Shown: positions 51,648-61,738, numbered from the stretch's first letter. The stretch is DNA of 64,000 bases from Methanobrevibacter sp. (GCA_022775905.1 JALFJX010000027.1:38654-102653), one strand, 5' to 3'. Numbers and translations are program-made. Notes: generated from the sequence alone by a model not told the origin.

Positions 51648-53003
51648 TCATCTTATAATGTGCTGTCCAGGATGGATAAAATCATCTAAAAATTCATCAC
51701 TTGCAATATCTTTGAGTTCAATGAATTCATAAGTGTTAATAATGTTCTTTTTAAGGTTTTTACCAACTTTAATAAGTCCAATATGTTCCTGAGTAAAAAT
51801 ATGCTCAATTAAGCCTACAGCATTATTGAAATCTCTTTTTTGCATGTGAACCAAGAAATCATCCTGAATATAACAGTTTTCACGGCCATACTTTTTGACA
51901 AAATTTTCACATGCCTTATTGAAAAATACTTTAGGACCTACATTAACTTTAACATCATTTAAAGTTGATGACGCCATTTCCAGTAATATTACACATGTTA
52001 AAAGTTCATCACTCCAATAGTCTGCCTTAAAAACATTGAATTCATCGTCATTTAATTTGCGTTCAAGAGCTTCAGTTGTCTTTTTAAGCTGAGGATGAAG
52101 AGTATCAAGAGGGATATCCGGAATATTAAATTTAATAGCTATTATATCACTGTTTCTTCTATTGAATTCCTCAATTAAATCATCTTTATTTAAATTTCTG
52201 GTTAATGGATAAAAATAGTCTTTTTTATTATCTGAAAATATATAATTGCGTGCAGATTGAATAAATTCAGACAACTTATTAAGTCTAAGAGCAGCCCCAA
52301 CATTACGGTTCATATCTGTTGGATCAATGACAATCAACGGATCATTGAACAATTTGGAAGTTCCATAATTCATTAAATCAATGCTATGACCATATTGCCA
52401 TTTGATAGCTTCTTTTAAAGTGTTTTCAAAAGTTCCATAATGAATAATTAGCAATTCGCAAAGATAACCTGCAAAACCACCAACCTTAAATTCAGACCCA
52501 TATGTCCCAGTCATTGCCATGAAACGTTTGAGGAGTAAAACTTCGTCTTCCTGACCTTCTTTTAAGTTAGCCTTAACAAAACGAGTATGGAGAATTGTCC
52601 TATCAACTGCAGACTTGAGTTGACTTCCATCTTCAATTGCATAACATGGAACGATATCAACTTCACATCCTTCAATATGAGTGGTTACATAAGGATGTGA
52701 TGCAAAATGATGCTCAGGAATACTTTTAAATTCTTCGCAGCATTTGTGAGCCAAATCAAGGCCAATTTCCTTTAAAAATTTCTTATCAGTATCCAGTGGA
52801 AATGCTATAAAAATATCAATATCAGATTTGCCCTTAAGAACTGTGTGCTTAGCAACAGAACCTACCAAATTAACTTTAGCACCAATGTCGCTTTCATCAC
52901 ATAATAATTGTAAAAAAGTAATTATCCTTGATGAAACGTTATCAATTTCTTTTGTTTCAACAGGAGTTGGTTTTATATCTTTTAATATTAAACTATAATC
53001 CAT
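51648..53003 (-). CDS. cca: Archaeal CCA-adding tRNA nucleotidyltransferase
   Basis: A class I (archaeal) CCA enzyme of about 451 residues: VNLVGSVAKHTVLKGKSDID, then IFIAF, gives the GSxxxxTxLxxxxDxD active-site pattern. CEVDIVPCYAI supplies the third acid, and VDRTILHTRFVKANLKEGQE and GGFAGYLCELLIIHYG follow. It adds CCA to tRNA 3' ends. The start at the ATG 53001-53003 gives the normal MDYSLILKDIKPT opening. A TTG five codons upstream overlaps the preceding gene and is less likely. Confidence 0.95.
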   Translation of the reverse strand: MDYSLILKDIKPTPVETKEIDNVSSRIITFLQLLCDESDIGAKVNLVGSVAKHTVLKGKSDIDIFIAFPLDTDKKFLKEIGLDLAHKCCEEFKSIPEHHFASHPYVTTHIEGCEVDIVPCYAIEDGSQLKSAVDRTILHTRFVKANLKEGQEDEVLLLKRFMAMTGTYGSEFKVGGFAGYLCELLIIHYGTFENTLKEAIKWQYGHSIDLMNYGTSKLFNDPLIVIDPTDMNRNVGAALRLNKLSEFIQSARNYIFSDNKKDYFYPLTRNLNKDDLIEEFNRRNSDIIAIKFNIPDIPLDTLHPQLKKTTEALERKLNDDEFNVFKADYWSDELLTCVILLEMASSTLNDVKVNVGPKVFFNKACENFVKKYGRENCYIQDDFLVHMQKRDFNNAVGLIEHIFTQEHIGLIKVGKNLKKNIINTYEFIELKDIASDEFLDDFIHPGQHIIR

Positions 53004-53007
53004 GAAA

Positions 53008-53565
53008 TCACAATTCAAATACTTTTAAATCTTCATAAATTGGTCCAGAAGGAGTTAAGGTAGATTTCTTTAAAGTAATGTTTGCAACTGTCATCTCACC
53101 AATTTCAATATTACTAAATTCTTCAATAGCTGATTTAACTTGATTTTTGTTTTTAGCGGATTTCATACGTCCAATAGTCAAGTGTGTTGAGAATCGTTTA
53201 TCTTTATCAAAACCTAATTTAACAAACTCGCTGTCAAGTTTGTCATGCAATTCCTTGATAATTGAATCCTCATCAATTCCCACCCAAATCACTTTTATGT
53301 GATTATTATTTGGAAATGCACCGCAACCTTTAATTTTTACATTAAAAGGTTTAAATTCAGATACAACATTTGCTATTTTGCTTTCTAATAATTTCAAACC
53401 TTCAGTATCGATTTCTCCAAAGAATTTCAAGGTCAAATGGAGATTCAATAATTCGACATACTTTATATTAGTATCAATTTGTTTAAATTGTTTAATTACC
53501 TTATTAATTTTTGGTTTTAAATCATCATCCAAATCTATAGCCAAGAATGCTCGTATCTGTGACAT
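53008..53565 (-). CDS. thpR: RNA 2',3'-cyclic phosphodiesterase (ThpR/LigT)
   Basis: A 185-residue 2H phosphoesterase: IRAFLAIDLDDDLKPKINKV, then the two catalytic motifs HLTLKFFGEID (near residue 44) and HLTIGRMKSAKN (near 127). It opens 2',3'-cyclic phosphates on RNA ends, and in vitro also seals 2'-5' bonds. In archaea it is often next to cca, as here with 4 bp between, which suggests a role in tRNA end repair. Confidence 0.95.
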   Translation of the reverse strand: MSQIRAFLAIDLDDDLKPKINKVIKQFKQIDTNIKYVELLNLHLTLKFFGEIDTEGLKLLESKIANVVSEFKPFNVKIKGCGAFPNNNHIKVIWVGIDEDSIIKELHDKLDSEFVKLGFDKDKRFSTHLTIGRMKSAKNKNQVKSAIEEFSNIEIGEMTVANITLKKSTLTPSGPIYEDLKVFEL

Positions 53566-53574
53566 ATTATAACC

Positions 53575-54705
53575 TCATTGTTCAATAATTGTTTCATCAA
53601 TAGCTATCCCAAAGTGACGTGCGTTGGTCTCAATATAGACTTTAACTTTATCACCAGGTTTAACATCAGCTACTGATAATGGATCATTGTTTTCATCAAC
53701 TATTCTAATAGTTTCTGCATTTTGCAAGAGTGTTCTGATAGTTTTACCTTCATATTCTGCTTCAAGCAATAACAAAGGTCTTCTTTCGATTTTGCTTCTT
53801 CCGACATATGCAGTTCTGGTTTCACCTTCAGTATTGACAATCAATACTTCATCACCAGCTACAAGTTCAGCCAAATACCTAGTTTTATTTCCAGGAACCA
53901 TCACATATGCTTGAACTGGACCTGCATTTACTCTAAATGGTCTTGAAGCTACATATTCACTTTCCAGTGATTCTGAATGGACTAAAAACATTGATTTAGA
54001 GTAAGAACCAATTAACATACCTTCGCCAGGTTTCATCATGTCAGTTGTGTCCACACATACTCTATCGCCTGAACCTAATGGTTTTACTTTAGTTACAGTA
54101 GCTAATTTTAGTTCATATTTGACTTGTGATGCTTCAACAACGTTTTGTGCAATTTTTTTAATGTTATTGAAGTCATTTGCTTCAAATATTACTCCATCAG
54201 TTCCATGTTCCAATGTTTCAAGTGCAACACGAGCACCATCTACATCACGGACTGCTGCGATAATTTCTACATCAAATTTTTGTAAATCAGCAATAATGTT
54301 TTCAAGTGGAATAATTGTCCAGTCAGTACCAATCAAGATAATGTAATCAACAATAGAACCTAATTTTACAGCTAATTGTTCATGAGCTTTATCAGTGATT
54401 TTTATATAGGCACATACAGTTTTCCCTTCGCTTTTTGCTTTTTTTGCATTAGCAATATCAGTTGAATCAGTGAAATCATCATTTAATTCAACAAAGCCAT
54501 CTCCTTCACCGTTAATACCTACGAGATAAATGTCTGCATCATCAGTGTTTGCAATGATTTTTACATTACCGAGTTTTCTGATTTCTTCAATGTCATCAAA
54601 GTCCAAAACATGGTCAATTCCAGATTCCATTGCAGTAGTAATCATTTCTTTTTTATCTTCCCATAATTCATCAGGAGTGCTTATCCAAGCGAATTTGTTT
54701 TGCAT
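53575..54705 (-). CDS. aroB': 3-dehydroquinate synthase II
   Basis: A 376-residue archaeal-type DHQ synthase: NKFAWISTPDELWEDKKEMI, then GTDWTIIPLENIIADLQ, ESEYVASRPFRVNAGPVQAY, VMVPGNKTRYLAEL and LLQNAETIRIV. It oxidises and cyclises ADTH to 3-dehydroquinate with NAD in the archaeal route to aromatic amino acids. It directly follows the ADTH synthase gene (10 bp), the standard pairing in methanogens without the DAHP pathway. Confidence 0.96.
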   Translation of the reverse strand: MQNKFAWISTPDELWEDKKEMITTAMESGIDHVLDFDDIEEIRKLGNVKIIANTDDADIYLVGINGEGDGFVELNDDFTDSTDIANAKKAKSEGKTVCAYIKITDKAHEQLAVKLGSIVDYIILIGTDWTIIPLENIIADLQKFDVEIIAAVRDVDGARVALETLEHGTDGVIFEANDFNNIKKIAQNVVEASQVKYELKLATVTKVKPLGSGDRVCVDTTDMMKPGEGMLIGSYSKSMFLVHSESLESEYVASRPFRVNAGPVQAYVMVPGNKTRYLAELVAGDEVLIVNTEGETRTAYVGRSKIERRPLLLLEAEYEGKTIRTLLQNAETIRIVDENNDPLSVADVKPGDKVKVYIETNARHFGIAIDETIIEQ

Positions 54706-54715
54706 TTTAATACAC

Positions 54716-55507
54716 CTATTTTAAGAATTTTAAAGCTTCGTCAACTTCTAAATCGTTGTGAACAACTTCGGAAATAGCTCTTGTGATTTTACCAGGGTTT
54801 TCAGATTGGAACAAATTACGTCCGAATGCAACACCTGCTCCACCAACATCAAGAGAATCTTTTACCATTTGTAATAACTCTTCATCGGTTTCTACTTTTG
54901 GACCGCCTGCAATAACTACAGGTACAATTGCACCTTCAACAACTTCTTTGAAGGAATCTGGATCTCCAGTATAATTAGTTTTTACAATATCTACTCCAAG
55001 TTCAGAACCTACACGTGCAGCATGTTTTACGAATTCTACATCATGTTCATTGTCTACTTTTTGTCCTCTTGGGTACATCATTGCAAGAAGAGGCATTCCC
55101 CAGTATGCACAAGTTTCAGCAACTTCACCTAATTCTTGTAACATTTGACTTTCTGTTTCACTTCCAAGGTTTACATGGATAGATACAGCGTCAGCACCAA
55201 GTTGGATTGCTTTTTCTACGCTTGTTACGGTTACTTTATCGTTTGGGTCTGGTGCAAGTGAAGTACTTGCAGACAAGTGTACGATTAAACCAATATCTTT
55301 ACCGTAACCACGGTGTCCTTGTTGTACAATACCTTTGTGCATTAAGATTGCATCTGCTCCACCTTGAGAGATTTCTTCTACTGTTTTATCTATATCAATA
55401 ATACCTGGAATTGGACCGCTAGATACACCGTGATCCATAGGTGCGATAACAGTTCTACCAGTATTTCTATTGATGATTCTTTCTAAACGAATCTTTTTAC
55501 CTATCAT
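54716..55507 (-). CDS. aroA': 2-amino-3,7-dideoxy-D-threo-hept-6-ulosonate (ADTH) synthase
   Basis: A 263-residue class I aldolase: [20 protein letters not shown], then [67 protein letters not shown] with the Schiff-base Lys, and [18 protein letters not shown]. It joins a ketose phosphate to aspartate semialdehyde to make ADTH. First gene of the operon with DHQ synthase II, thpR, cca and a MATE exporter. A minus-strand TATA box lies near 55560. Confidence 0.96.
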   Translation of the reverse strand: MIGKKIRLERIINRNTGRTVIAPMDHGVSSGPIPGIIDIDKTVEEISQGGADAILMHKGIVQQGHRGYGKDIGLIVHLSASTSLAPDPNDKVTVTSVEKAIQLGADAVSIHVNLGSETESQMLQELGEVAETCAYWGMPLLAMMYPRGQKVDNEHDVEFVKHAARVGSELGVDIVKTNYTGDPDSFKEVVEGAIVPVVIAGGPKVETDEELLQMVKDSLDVGGAGVAFGRNLFQSENPGKITRAISEVVHNDLEVDEALKFLK

Positions 55508-55713
55508 TATTATAACCTCTTTATAGTTATGAATAGTATATATCTTTATTAAAGTATATAAATATTAATTGTACAATAATATACAATTAAATGACTCTTT
55601 TTGAATAAAATATTAAATTTTATTTGTAAAAAATGAATAAAAATAAATATTTACACTATGAATTATTTAAACATGATATTTAACTAGATTAAAGTGTAAA
55701 GTTTATAATCCCA
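55508..55713. promoter_or_regulatory. Promoter region of the shikimate operon
   Basis: About 200 bp between same-strand genes. By complement it contains the TATA-like TTTATATACTTTAATAAAG about 40-60 bp before the ADTH synthase ATG, and GAGG next to the ATG. It also holds a pair of ACAATTAATATT/AATATTAATTGT-like sequences around 55562. No further gene. Confidence 0.45.
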
Positions 55714-56244
55714 TTATTTTTTAATAGAAGGAGTCCATAATTCAAATTCCTTGATTTGTGGTGGAATTCCTGAATCATGATAGGAATCAAGATAACCTTC
55801 ACATGACATATAATCCTCACCGCTACTAACTGATGAGTTAAAGAACTCCAAAATACCTCTATTCCTAATAAAAGTATGTTTTGGTTTGAATGTTGATGAC
55901 CAAATATAAAATACCTTAAAAACAGTATCCGGATGATATCCTCCACCTAAATCAATAGACAATATATCACATTTTTGAATTTTCTTAAAAACTTCAAGCA
56001 ATGTTTCATGAAGACGCACATCAGCATTAATGAATTCCAGATTATCATTAGCCAGTTCATTCATTTTAGATATTGCCTCAGGAGAATTATCCAAAGCAAT
56101 AATCTGTGAATCTTTGAAGTTATCCAATAGAATTCTTGTTGTATTTCCGACATGGCATCCAAGTTCTATGATTGTATCGCCATTTTGGGTTAAATCCAAG
56201 ATTTGATTTCTATAATTTTTAACATCATAGCTAAGTTTAATCAT
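55714..56244 (-). CDS. Class I SAM-dependent methyltransferase-like protein
   Basis: A 176-residue Rossmann methyltransferase: DTIIELGCHVGNTTRILLD is motif I (ExGxxxGxxT), SQIIALDNSPEAISKMNEL motif II with an acidic ribose ligand, and LEFINADVRLHETL motif III, then CDILSIDLGGGYHPDT. The GC-H-VGN start of motif I is like that of archaeal methyltransferases of unknown target. Its start overlaps the pantoate kinase end by 8 bases, so it is translationally coupled to it. Confidence 0.8.
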   Translation of the reverse strand: MIKLSYDVKNYRNQILDLTQNGDTIIELGCHVGNTTRILLDNFKDSQIIALDNSPEAISKMNELANDNLEFINADVRLHETLLEVFKKIQKCDILSIDLGGGYHPDTVFKVFYIWSSTFKPKHTFIRNRGILEFFNSSVSSGEDYMSCEGYLDSYHDSGIPPQIKEFELWTPSIKK

Positions 56245-57079
56245 AAATTATACCATTGTTGTTTAGTTTATCTACATGTAATTCTTCAATATTTAATGTT
56301 TTGAAAACATCTTCATTATATGATAATGCAAATACAGTATTTCCAAGCATAGCCATTGAACTACCCAAAATATCATCCATTGATTCAAAATACTCAATTT
56401 GTTTTTTCACTTCATCAGACATCAGGTTGGTTTCCCGTGAAAATTTATTTGAAAACTCCAAGAAATTATCCAAAGTAGGCTCCTCTTCAAATAATTCAAG
56501 ATATTTCAAGGCAACTTCTGAAATAATTTTTTTATGATTTGGATCAGTTATTATTTCAGATGTCTCAATTGGACCAAAAGTTTTGTATGCAATATAGACA
56601 TCATGATTAAATGATTTGATTTCACCAATTCCCGGTGCACCTGGTTTTGTTCTTAAAACCAAACCATTACCTGTTTGTGCTATCACATCACCTAAACCAG
56701 CACCTAAATTGACTTCAGCCATATGTGCAATTTGACCGCACAATTCATTGGAATATCCTAAATTTAAAAAATCGTTTAAAGCAAGTGTTAAACTTAATGC
56801 TGAAGCAGCAGATGTTCCAAATCCCGCACCTATTGGAAGTTGAATATCTTGAATAATTTTAAAATTAGTATCATTTAAATTCAGAATACCTAAAACTTCA
56901 CGAATTATAGTGTCATCACCAAGATTAACTTCATATTCAAATCTATCTGAATCTATTATTGTGGTTTTAACACCTTTTGTGAGTAAAAATCCTACTCCAC
57001 ATGAACCATTTTTCAATTTGGATTCATGATTTTCAATATTAAAAAAACCAGTAACATGGCCTGGAACAAAAACGCTCAT
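56237..57079 (-). CDS. Pantoate kinase (archaeal GHMP family)
   Basis: A 280-residue GHMP kinase: VFVPGHVTGFFNIENHESKL, then the ATP loop LPIGAGFGTSAASALSLTLA, and HMAEVNLGAGLGDVIAQTGN, GLVLRTKPGAPGIGEI in the second half. The sequence fits pantoate kinase (PoK), the archaeal enzyme making phosphopantoate for CoA together with phosphopantothenate synthetase. A ketopantoate reductase homologue, the previous step, lies at 28615-29565. Coupled by overlap to the methyltransferase. Confidence 0.9.
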   Translation of the reverse strand: MSVFVPGHVTGFFNIENHESKLKNGSCGVGFLLTKGVKTTIIDSDRFEYEVNLGDDTIIREVLGILNLNDTNFKIIQDIQLPIGAGFGTSAASALSLTLALNDFLNLGYSNELCGQIAHMAEVNLGAGLGDVIAQTGNGLVLRTKPGAPGIGEIKSFNHDVYIAYKTFGPIETSEIITDPNHKKIISEVALKYLELFEEEPTLDNFLEFSNKFSRETNLMSDEVKKQIEYFESMDDILGSSMAMLGNTVFALSYNEDVFKTLNIEELHVDKLNNNGIIYD

Positions 57080-57114
57080 AATTAGTAATTGTCAATTAAA
57101 ATAATTAAAATTTA

Positions 57115-57489
57115 TTATTTTTTAAATTTTCTCAAATCCAGTTTCCAGTTTTTATAGGCAAGTTCATTATCTGTTTCTCTCCACTCAAGATTTTCACTTA
57201 AAACTTTTTTCTTTAACACTTCAAGACTGTGGGATTTTAAATCAGATCCACGATAATGCCAGAAATCATCTTTTTTATAGACATTTAAAAAACCAGTAAC
57301 ATTATTCTTGTCTATTTCAAGAGATTTTTCTGCTAGATTATTATCCAAAACTCTCCATTTCAGACCATAAAGACTAACAAGTACTTCCAATTCTTTCAAT
57401 GTTTGAGCTTTAATTGATTTATCCCCAAACTGATATTCCCAGCTCATATCATCCAATTGATATACGTTCATAAATCCTGAAAACTTCAT
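57115..57489 (-). CDS. Small protein with two copies of a ~54-residue module
   Basis: A 124-residue protein made of an internal duplication. Copy one (residues 4-57): GFMNVYQLDDMSWEYQFGDK then IKAQTLKELEVLV and WRVLDNNLAEKSLE. Copy two (64-117): GFLNVYKKDDFWHYRGSDLK then SLEVLKKKVLSENLEWRETD and NELAYKNW. The pattern is G-F/I-x-x-V-Y, acidic turn, aromatic strand, K-x-x-S/T-L helix, W-R-x-x-D, L-A. The same module occurs once in the 61768-62130 gene. No family recognised. It starts at the ATG at 57489. An AT-rich promoter lies upstream. Confidence 0.65.
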   Translation of the reverse strand: MKFSGFMNVYQLDDMSWEYQFGDKSIKAQTLKELEVLVSLYGLKWRVLDNNLAEKSLEIDKNNVTGFLNVYKKDDFWHYRGSDLKSHSLEVLKKKVLSENLEWRETDNELAYKNWKLDLRKFKK

Positions 57490-57578
57490 GATTATAACTA
57501 TATTTTAAAGAAATATAAATTTTTATAGTTCTGTTTATTTTATAAAAAAAGAAGAAAAAGATATGTAATTAACATATC

Positions 57579-58536
57579 CTATATTATTTTTAGTTTTTTA
57601 GCTGTTTTTTCGTCAACTTCACCAGTTATTTTTAATCCTTTTGCTTTTTGGAATTGTTTTACCACTTTGCCTTATTACCTGTAAAATTACATCTGGAAAT
57701 TAATCCATTTGAACCTCTAAAAGAAACAGCACCAACAGAAATACCCATCATCTGTTTCTCTAACATTAAGTTTCACATTATTATTAGTGAAAGTGGAGTT
57801 AATTAATTTACCATTATTACCTTTTCCAATCAATAGCTCCAGCATATTCAATTGCATAATTTGAATTGAAAGTAGAATTAACTATATAAAAACTATCTGC
57901 AGCTGAATCAACATATACTGCACCTCCAGTTCCACCGTAATATCCATTAAGTCTATCTGCAATACAATTAGTAAAAGTACAATTTATTACAGAACCATTA
58001 TTAGCAGCACACCAGATTGCTCCACCATAACCTAAACTTACCTGATCGTTTTCAAATGTACAGTTTATTATTTGACAATTATCTACACCGGATTCCCAGT
58101 GAACAGCTCCACCAGACCAGGTTCTAACAATCTCAGGATCTGCATTGATTAATTTCATATTTTTAAGAACAATATTTTTTGCTTGGAAACAGAATATCCT
58201 ATTCTTATTCCCTGCATCAACAGTATGACCATTACCATTGATGATAGTTCCCTCATTTTTAATATAAATTACATTATCCAATGTAATATCATTTATCCAC
58301 ATCTATTGTTCCACCAACATTTTCAACAGCATTCTCAAATTCACTGAAAGTTTTTACATGAACAGAATCACTTGTCAAAAACATCATCAGTATCAGTTGA
58401 TAAAACCTCAACATGTTCTAATGAATTATCATCAACACTATTTACAACATCATCAGTAACATTATCTGAGGCATTAACTGTGGAAACACATAAAAATATG
58501 AATTAAAATTAAACCATAAATTCTATATTTCATCAT
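57579..58536 (-). pseudogene. Decayed adhesin-like beta-helix protein
   Basis: Reading from 58536: a signal peptide (KYRIYGLILIHIFM) shifts frame into CVSTVNASDNVTDDVVNS, shifts again to VHVKTFSEFENAVENVGGTI, then WINDITLDNVIYIKNEGTII through the beta-helix part with VINCTFTNCIADRLNG and FYIVNSTFNSNYAIEYAGA. Further shifts lead to a last piece, KGLKITGEVDEKTAKKLKII, that resembles a small repeat-binding or peptidoglycan-binding-like tail, ending at 57579-57581. At least five frame breaks occur in under 1 kb. It is a short adhesin-like gene in decay, related to the intact one at 29617-33069. Confidence 0.85.
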
Positions 58537-58695
58537 TTAATAATTATATGATACGTAATATATAACGATTAATTAAAAAAAGTAGATTTTTAATTAAAAT
58601 AAAAAAAGTGTAATAGTTATTACTACACATATACATTATACAAATGATAGATTATTTTGGAAATATTCTTGAATGGAAAAAATGAATGAAGAATA

Positions 58696-59073
58696 TTATG
58701 AATTATTAATTTTATCAAATGCATTACCAATATATTCTTCAATAACTTCTTCTCCAAATGGTTTAGGTATAAAACCAACGAAAGAAGAATTTTCTAAAAC
58801 CTTTTCTTTAGTACCTTCATCGGTGTTAGCAGAAGCAAAAATAATCGGAATGTTAAACTTTGAAATCTCCTCTGCTGCAACAATACCATTAATTTCCCCT
58901 TTTAATTTAATATCCATAATAACTAAATCTGGAGATAACTCCTTTGCTGAGTCAATAGCATCTTGACCATTATCCACAACATCAACAACATCATATCCTA
59001 ATCCCATTAGAATAAATTTTAAATCCAAAGCAGTAATTGCTTCATCCTCAACAACTAAAATCTTTTCATTCAT
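58696..59073 (-). CDS. Response regulator receiver domain protein
   Basis: A 125-residue stand-alone receiver: acidic pocket in VVEDEAITALDLK (D10, E11), phospho-acceptor in LVIMDIKLKGEING (D54), S81 in IIFASAN and K104 in FIPKPFGEEV. No output domain is attached. The ITALDLK and KGEING phrases are typical of receivers that act with HisKA_2-type kinases in methanogens. Its partner kinase upstream on the same strand is broken (59095-60707), so this protein may be orphaned. Confidence 0.9.
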   Translation of the reverse strand: MNEKILVVEDEAITALDLKFILMGLGYDVVDVVDNGQDAIDSAKELSPDLVIMDIKLKGEINGIVAAEEISKFNIPIIFASANTDEGTKEKVLENSSFVGFIPKPFGEEVIEEYIGNAFDKINNS

Positions 59074-59094
59074 AACTAACCATCTTTATTTCAA

Positions 59095-60707
59095 TTATTT
59101 AATGGGAAATGTTAAAACAACTCCCAAACCATTCTCATTTATTATTTCATATTCAGCATCCATTTGACTAATAAGTGAAGTGATTATTTGCCAACCTAAT
59201 CCTTTAGATTTTAAAGCAGTATTATCATCCACACCAATACCATTATCATTGTATTCAAAGCAACAGAACATCTCACCATCTTTTTCAATTAATTTTAATG
59301 ATTTATAAATAGTTTTATTGATCGAATTATCATCAAATGCATAATTAAATGTATTTACTGTCAATTCATTGATAATCAAAGATAATGGAGTTATAACATT
59401 AATAAAGTGAAATTAATCATCAATTTCACGAATAAAATTAATTCCATCAACTAATGATCTATTATACAACTGTTTATCCAAATCTTCTAAGAATATTGGA
59501 ACATTCATATTGTTCATGTTTTCATCTTTATAAATTCTCTCATGAATTAAAGCAAGTGATCCAATACGTCTTTCTGTAATATCAATAATTTTTTCATATT
59601 CACCTTATGGAATCTTTTCTCCAAATTAATGAAACTCATAATTATTTGAAGATTATTTCTCACACGATGATGAACCTCCTGAAGTAAAACAGTTTTTTCA
59701 TGATCTGTTTTGATTAAATTATTGGTATATTCTTTTTCTTTTGTAATATCCTGAGCAGACATGTTAAGACGAAGGAAATTGCCATCATCATAAATATTCC
59801 TTGCAGTAGCCCTTATGAACTTAGTCTTTCCTGATTCAGTAGTTAATACAAAATCATCAATTATAAACTCATCATCTTCTATGTTATTCAACATATTTTC
59901 TATTTTAATGTGATCATCATAGTCCATTAATGGAATGAATATGTTTGTATCCTCATCCCCTTTCCTTGGTCCACGATCAATGAGTTTATAAGTTTCAGGA
60001 GACCAATAATACTTACCATCAGCATCCATATAATGAATAGCAAGAGATGTAGACTCCAGAATATCTTCTACAACAGAAGATAATAATTTTAAGGATTCAT
60101 TCTGTTTTATTAATTTCTCTTCCCTTTTTACATCTGTTGTAATATCCTGATTTCCAGCAACAAAGTAAACTTCACCATCAATAATATCTTTTTGAAGAAT
60201 GAAATGCAATCTACGGATATCGTTATCATCATATTGATAATCAAAAGTATAATCCATTTTATCCAATTCATCTGAAAGAACTTTATTATATAACTTTTCA
60301 TATGTTCCATCATCAAGAACTCTTGAATTGAATTCTTTCATAATCTCTTCTTCACTGACACCATTGAAATCTTTATGGAATCCCAATTCAGAAACATAAT
60401 CCTTACAGTAATGGAGATTAGCTACTTTTTCCGCTTCTTTAGTGAACATGGTTCCCCTTTCAGGACTAACTACATAATTACCTGTTTCGAATTGCATATT
60501 CATTTTAGATACAATCTTATCAAAAATTGCGTTATCAGCACGAGTATTGTACTCATCAGTTAAATCCTTGATTCCCCCTAAATAGAATTGTTTACCATTA
60601 ATAATTCTTTTAGTGAATAAAACCTGTATTTTTAAAATTTTTCCAGTTTTAGGATCTTTATAATCATAAACATCAATCATTTTATCAAGATCCCCAGAAT
60701 AAACTTT
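59095..60707 (-). pseudogene. PAS-domain histidine kinase (HisKA_2 type), broken
   Basis: Largest piece (start at 60680, stop 59547) has PAS-like domains: KIQVLFTKRIINGKQFYLGG, IIDGEVYFVAGNQDITTDVK and FIRATARNIYDDGNFLRL. The dimerisation and phospho-acceptor part LLQEVHHRVRNNLQIIMSFI follows, then a shift near 59606. The next frame gives EYEKIIDITERRIGSLALIH and VPIFLEDLDKQLYNRSLVDG up to a TAA stop at about 59412-59414. Past that stop, in frame, VITPLSLIINELTVNTFNYA and NDNGIGVDDN form the ATPase domain (N and G1 boxes). One frameshift plus one nonsense change break it. The N-terminus is also missing and joins an adhesin fragment. Confidence 0.85.
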
Positions 60708-60997
60708 ACTTCAGCAACATTATTATTCAAATATCTTTGAATATCATCAAATGTTGATCCTGAAAGATCATGGGTTGTACTTAAGATATCACCAGTTTGA
60801 GAATTATCCAATAAACTACCTTCATTTACTGAAGCCACATCAGATGAATCTGAAGTAGTACCTAAAACATCATCAATACCATTTGTAGCATCATTGTTTA
60901 AACTAACATCTTCTGCTGCACAAGCAGCACCAACTAAGGACATACATAAGAATAAAGTAAAAATAATTAATAAACTATTAATTATATTTCTCTTAAT
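60677..60997 (-). pseudogene. Adhesin-like N-terminus joined to the kinase fragment
   Basis: Encodes an adhesin-type leader: KRNIINSLLIIFTLFLCMSL, then VGAACAAEDVSLNNDATNGI with a Ser/Asp-rich stretch, then GDILSTTHDLSGSTFDDIQR and YLNNNVAEVKFILG, where it ends in a different frame from the kinase that follows at once. The beta-helix body is absent. The probable start codon is ATT (60995-60997), 7 bases after a perfect AGGAGG, which suggests a mutated ATG. The nearest ATG (60999-61001) is out of frame and 3 bases from the ribosome site. It looks like a recombination or deletion joint between an adhesin gene and a sensor kinase gene. Confidence 0.75.
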
Positions 60998-61402
60998 ACA
61001 TATTCCTCCTAGATATACAATTTTTCACATACACATATAATAAATCAAATTTATTATACCACTAGAAAACTTCTAGATTTCATACATAAAAGACATTAGT
61101 TAAATGGTGTGGTGTACTTTACTAATTTATTGATATAGAGAGAATTAGATAACCAAAACCTTTTACAATAAATAAATCTATTTTATGATTATATATATAC
61201 ATTTCTAAATAAGTTATAATAATTATTTCATATAACTAATAAATTAAATTAATTTAATAATTAAATATTGAACAAAAAAAAGTAAAATAAATTTTACAAC
61301 ATTAATTTATTAGAATAATGTTAAATTTTTAATTAAAATGAAAAAATAAGTGGAAAAATTAATCAAATAAACAATTTTAATCTTATTAAACACATGAAAT
61401 TA
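60998..61402. other. Intergenic region with promoter of adhesin fragment
   Basis: About 400 bp, very A/T-rich. It contains AATGGTGTGGT at about 61103, a string found again near 62998, with A/T-rich flanks. AGGAGG (61005-61010 by complement) belongs to the adhesin-like fragment. No other coding or RNA gene is apparent. Confidence 0.35.
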
Positions 61403-61738
61403 CTAAATCAAATTAATATCCATTTCTTCAAATCGAACATGAGATTCATCACAAATGCTTTTAAAATCACCAATTGTATTTTTTAGATTGCAAAAATCAT
61501 TTGCAAAATAATATACCACAGGAGTACTATTATCCTTGAGTTGTATTGCAACAAAATCTCTGTAAACCAATACCCTTTCCACTTCATTAAATCCACCTGT
61601 GGAATTAAACAATTCAATATCCTTTTTAAATGATTCAAAAACAATTCTTTCATTATTTAAATTAAATATCTTAATTCCAGGCACACGTGAATAATATCCT
61701 AAAATTCTGTTAATTCTTGCATAATCTTCCAAATTCAT
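61403..61738 (-). CDS. Hypothetical protein, 111 residues
   Basis: I do not recognise it. The protein is soluble: NLEDYARINRILGYYSRVPG, then VFESFKKDIELFNSTGGFNE, VERVLVYRDFVAIQLKDNST and PVVYYFANDFCNLKNTIGDF. Alternating hydrophobic strands in the second half suggest a small alpha/beta fold. It is in a run of minus-strand small genes (61403-62692), each 22-32 bp apart, likely one transcript. The ATG at 61738 has a weak upstream GGGG/GAATT context. Confidence 0.6.
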   Translation of the reverse strand: MNLEDYARINRILGYYSRVPGIKIFNLNNERIVFESFKKDIELFNSTGGFNEVERVLVYRDFVAIQLKDNSTPVVYYFANDFCNLKNTIGDFKSICDESHVRFEEMDINLI

